In this document: positions 61,665 through 64,000 of the stretch, one piece after another
How positions within the stretch are numbered: position 1 is the stretch's first letter
Layout of the letters: every line of letters begins with the position of its first letter
NCBI GenBank assembly: GCA_963663615.1
Contig: OY760517.1
Location: 1,612,001 to 1,676,000, forward strand
Source: G963663615 sp963663615
GTDB lineage: Bacteria > Bacteroidota > Ignavibacteria > Ignavibacteriales > Melioribacteraceae
DNA: 64,000 nt
Direction: 5' to 3'
Program-made: the position numbers and the translations under genes
The notes under the pieces: generated by a model
Databases searched by the model: none
Seen by the model: the letters and a program-made list of their open reading frames with translations, nothing else
What the model was told of the DNA's origin: nothing

Positions 61665-62848
61665 CAGAATATGTTTGAAATAATTTCGTAAGCTCCAACG
61701 TATGTACCTAATGCACTACCCAAACTGGTAAGTATAAAAACCAGCAGAATTCTTAACAGTTTATTCGACCACCATTTTGTAAAGTGTCCGAAATCATCAG
61801 TTACAGTTTGAAATTCCAAAACCTGAGGTGGTTTAAAATATACCTGTATAAAGGCTGCTACGTAACCAGCACCAATAACTGGGGTTAAACTTGTAAATGG
61901 AGCTGCGAGAAAGGTGCCAATTATTGTTAGAGGATGACCAAGTGCTAAAATAGCCCCAATCCCGGAAGGAATACCATTAACCAAAATCCAAAATAAAAGG
62001 TTGTCGCCGGCTTCCAGAACGCCCTTACTAATACCAATATACATTAATGAAGCAACGATTATTGCAGGAATACCCCAACCAATAATTTTGATAACAGGAG
62101 ATGATTTTGGAATTATTTCAATAGCATCAAGGTCAGTATCTTGTCCCCAGTGTTCAAGCATACCTTCAACGTGTCCAGCACCAACAACGGCAACAATAGT
62201 ATCTCCCTGAGACTGTTCAATTTTTTTAGCAAGATAAGTATCACGTTCATCTATAAGCACTGTTTTTAAGACAGGCATAGTTTTCCCAAGTTCTTTCAGC
62301 ATCTCCGATAATGCATCTTTTTGGCGTATTTCACGAAGCTGTTCTTCCGAAATATCTTCTTTCTCAAATAATCCTGCAAGTCCAACTGTAACAAATTTCA
62401 TTTTTTGCCAGAATCCCATTGAATTCCATGCACGTCTTAATGTAATTCTTATATCGCGATCAACAAGTGAAATGTTAATGTTATTTTCTTTGGCAACCTT
62501 ATCTGCTTCAAGTAGTTCGGAGCCTGGTGCAACCCCAAGCTGCTCGCCAATCTTTTTTTGATATGAAGCGAGAAGGATATTTATTATAAGGGTTGATAGT
62601 TGTTTATTCTTTATTACTTCCTTAAGGTTTAGGGATTCCCATTTCTTTTTATCGCTAAGTGCCTTATGCCTTTTTTCATCCAATTCTATACAAACTGTAT
62701 CAGGTTTTACCTGTTCAATGGTATTTCTTACTGTATCAACAGATTCCTTCGATACGTGTGCAGTACCTACCAGATATATTTTGCGGTTATCGTATTCAAT
62801 CAGTTTTACATCACTACCAAGATTATCAGGATTTGCAGTTATATTCAC
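61664..62848 (-). CDS. TraB/PrgY-family membrane protein
   Basis: The 394-residue protein begins with a TraB domain (YLVGTAHVSKESVD, VCIELDEKRHKAL, LVDRDIRITLRRAW, VVGAGHVEGML) typical of the PrgY/TraB group, proposed metallopeptidase-like proteins. Four to five C-terminal TM helices follow (about 265-394). I place the start at GTG 62848: GGAG lies 5 nt upstream and the product starts NITANPDN; a TTG at 62878 is possible but has a poor site. Its function in free-living bacteria is not settled. Confidence 0.82.
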   Translation of the reverse strand: MNITANPDNLGSDVKLIEYDNRKIYLVGTAHVSKESVDTVRNTIEQVKPDTVCIELDEKRHKALSDKKKWESLNLKEVIKNKQLSTLIINILLASYQKKIGEQLGVAPGSELLEADKVAKENNINISLVDRDIRITLRRAWNSMGFWQKMKFVTVGLAGLFEKEDISEEQLREIRQKDALSEMLKELGKTMPVLKTVLIDERDTYLAKKIEQSQGDTIVAVVGAGHVEGMLEHWGQDTDLDAIEIIPKSSPVIKIIGWGIPAIIVASLMYIGISKGVLEAGDNLLFWILVNGIPSGIGAILALGHPLTIIGTFLAAPFTSLTPVIGAGYVAAFIQVYFKPPQVLEFQTVTDDFGHFTKWWSNKLLRILLVFILTSLGSALGTYVGAYEIISNIF

Positions 62849-63007
62849 TATTACTCCATATAAATATTCAAGGTACAAATATCGTTAATTTATTAATTTT
62901 ATACTAATCCCAATTCCTTACTCTAAAAGCAAATTATAGTATTCTATATTACAAATCAGCTTAAAAATGATAATTATTTCAATGGGTTGAATTATTCATA
63001 TTTGGGT

Positions 63008-64000
63008 TTAGTTTAGCAATTCGGATAGTATTTCATACCACAACCGATCTTCGTTTGTTCTGACTTTAATAATAGACTCAAAGTTTTTATCGTTGCAATT
63101 ATCAACAAGATCATTAAACTTTTCTTCTGAAATTCGCCAGTTTTTATAGATAAAATCAGTTTCGATCTGGTTTCCACTTTCTACAAAATTTTTTATATGC
63201 TTCAAGATTGTAGTTTTACGGAGATTTGTGGCTTGCATTATATCGAGCAAGCTGAAACCATCATTTATTTTTTCGCCAATCTGGTAAGCACTATTTGAAA
63301 TTTTTATACCAGTTTTACTTCCAGTCTTGTTATCACCAGAAATATAATCTGTAATTGCATCAAGAAATATTTGACCGTATTTATCAAACTTTACATATCC
63401 AACACCAGATATATTAAGCATAGCTTTTGATGTAGTTGGCTTTTTAGAAGACATCTCCATTAGAGTTGAATCGTGAAAAATAACAAATGGAGGAATACCT
63501 GATTTTTGAGCTATAAGTTTTCTGATTTCTGCAAGTTTTGCAAAAAGTTTTTCATCAGCTTTTGCTGCAACAGCTAAAGGCACTTTTTGCTTTTTTGTTG
63601 ATGGAAGATACCCGCGGAATAACTCTTTACCAGTTAAAACTAATTTCCCTGTTTCTGTAACTTTTGGTATATCTTCTTCGGTGATATAGCCGGCTTTTTT
63701 TATTTGACTTATAATATATTGCCATTCTTTTTCACTGTATTCTTTACCAATACCGTAGGTGGAGAGATTTTTATGCTCAAGACTAATATCACTAACATCA
63801 GTTTTGCCCAGTAAAATATCGAGGTTGTACTTAGCAGTGTTTTGTTCAGCTGTTCTTTTAATGCATGACATAAACTTTTGTGCTGGTATTGTAAGATCAA
63901 TAAGTTTCGTTTGGGTAGAATCGCAATTATCACAAGCCCCACAATTATTAACATTATAATCTTCGCCAAAGTATCTTAACAGTGGCTTTCGTCTGCAATG
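63008..64000 (-). CDS. recQ: ATP-dependent DNA helicase RecQ, C-terminal part (cut by window edge)
   Basis: Only the last 330 residues lie in the window; the 5' part extends past 64000. The fragment starts in the RecQ zinc-binding region (CRRKPLLRYFGED, then CGACDNCD). It continues through the winged-helix RQC domain (DILLGKTDVSDISL, YGIGKEYSEKEWQYIISQIKKAGYI) to an HRDC domain (LAEIRKLIAQKSGIPPFVIFHDSTLMEM, GVGYVKFDKYG). A further C-terminal helix-turn-helix-like region follows. RecQ unwinds DNA 3' to 5' in recombination repair. An internal ATG at 63871 is not the true start. Confidence 0.93.
   Translation of the reverse strand, partial: HCRRKPLLRYFGEDYNVNNCGACDNCDSTQTKLIDLTIPAQKFMSCIKRTAEQNTAKYNLDILLGKTDVSDISLEHKNLSTYGIGKEYSEKEWQYIISQIKKAGYITEEDIPKVTETGKLVLTGKELFRGYLPSTKKQKVPLAVAAKADEKLFAKLAEIRKLIAQKSGIPPFVIFHDSTLMEMSSKKPTTSKAMLNISGVGYVKFDKYGQIFLDAITDYISGDNKTGSKTGIKISNSAYQIGEKINDGFSLLDIMQATNLRKTTILKHIKNFVESGNQIETDFIYKNWRISEEKFNDLVDNCNDKNFESIIKVRTNEDRLWYEILSELLN

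Overview
The window is AT-rich, gene-dense bacterial chromosome with about fifty protein genes and no tRNA, rRNA or CRISPR array that I can see. Gene content, Bacteroidota-style promoters (a TTG / TAnnTTTG element on the minus strand at 5589-5619), weak Shine-Dalgarno sites and several TTG/GTG starts suggest a member of the Bacteroidota/Chlorobi group. A free-living Ignavibacteria-like heterotroph is my best guess; this is inference from gene content, not a database match.

Layout. 1-406: an upstream terminator and a palindromic intergenic element, no gene. 407-3832: a large LRR-Roc/COR-TIR receptor-like protein with 13 near-identical 66-bp repeats and a 9-G tract. 3838-3980: intergenic repeat. 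3981-5504: a POT peptide transporter on the minus strand. 5714-16780: a mostly housekeeping plus-strand run (purC, DUF971, pgsA, pgpA, cinA, thpR, recA, recX, a glutaryl-CoA-dehydrogenase-like gene, guaB, a glycosyltransferase, purD). 16786-19077: minus-strand HIT protein, sigma-54 response regulator and an unknown gene. 19245-22406: PP2C phosphatase, an SH3-NlpC/P60 peptidase and a Tat-exported dipeptide epimerase, the last two forming a murein-peptide processing pair. 22605-24263: a family 9 glycoside hydrolase.

24368-35981 is the most distinctive block: a KaiC/RecA-like ATPase with an altered Walker A, a TPR plus beta-barrel protein, a processive GT2 synthase, a small membrane protein, a membrane-anchored amidotransferase-like/deacetylase-like protein without recognisable deacetylase residues, an FN3 lipoprotein, and a hybrid PAS kinase with a degenerate ATPase domain. 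It looks like a synthase-dependent exopolysaccharide secretion system related in plan to Pga/Bcs/Pel but with different accessory parts.

35959-42092: DUF2062, gcvP, a CoA-binding protein, an Omp85-like protein and rsmE. 42085-45256: a nucleoside salvage operon (cdd-tdk-nupC-pnp). 45325-49902: GT2, UvrD-like helicase, a small membrane protein and flotillin-like FloA. 50040-56115: a large sensor kinase and clpC. 56275-60677: a secreted M64 peptidase, a SpoIIE-type phosphatase, and a PduS-like flavo/iron-sulfur protein with a PduT-like tandem BMC shell protein, an isolated microcompartment electron-transfer pair. 60678-64000: DUF697 membrane protein, TraB/PrgY-like protein and the C-terminal part of RecQ, which runs off the right edge.
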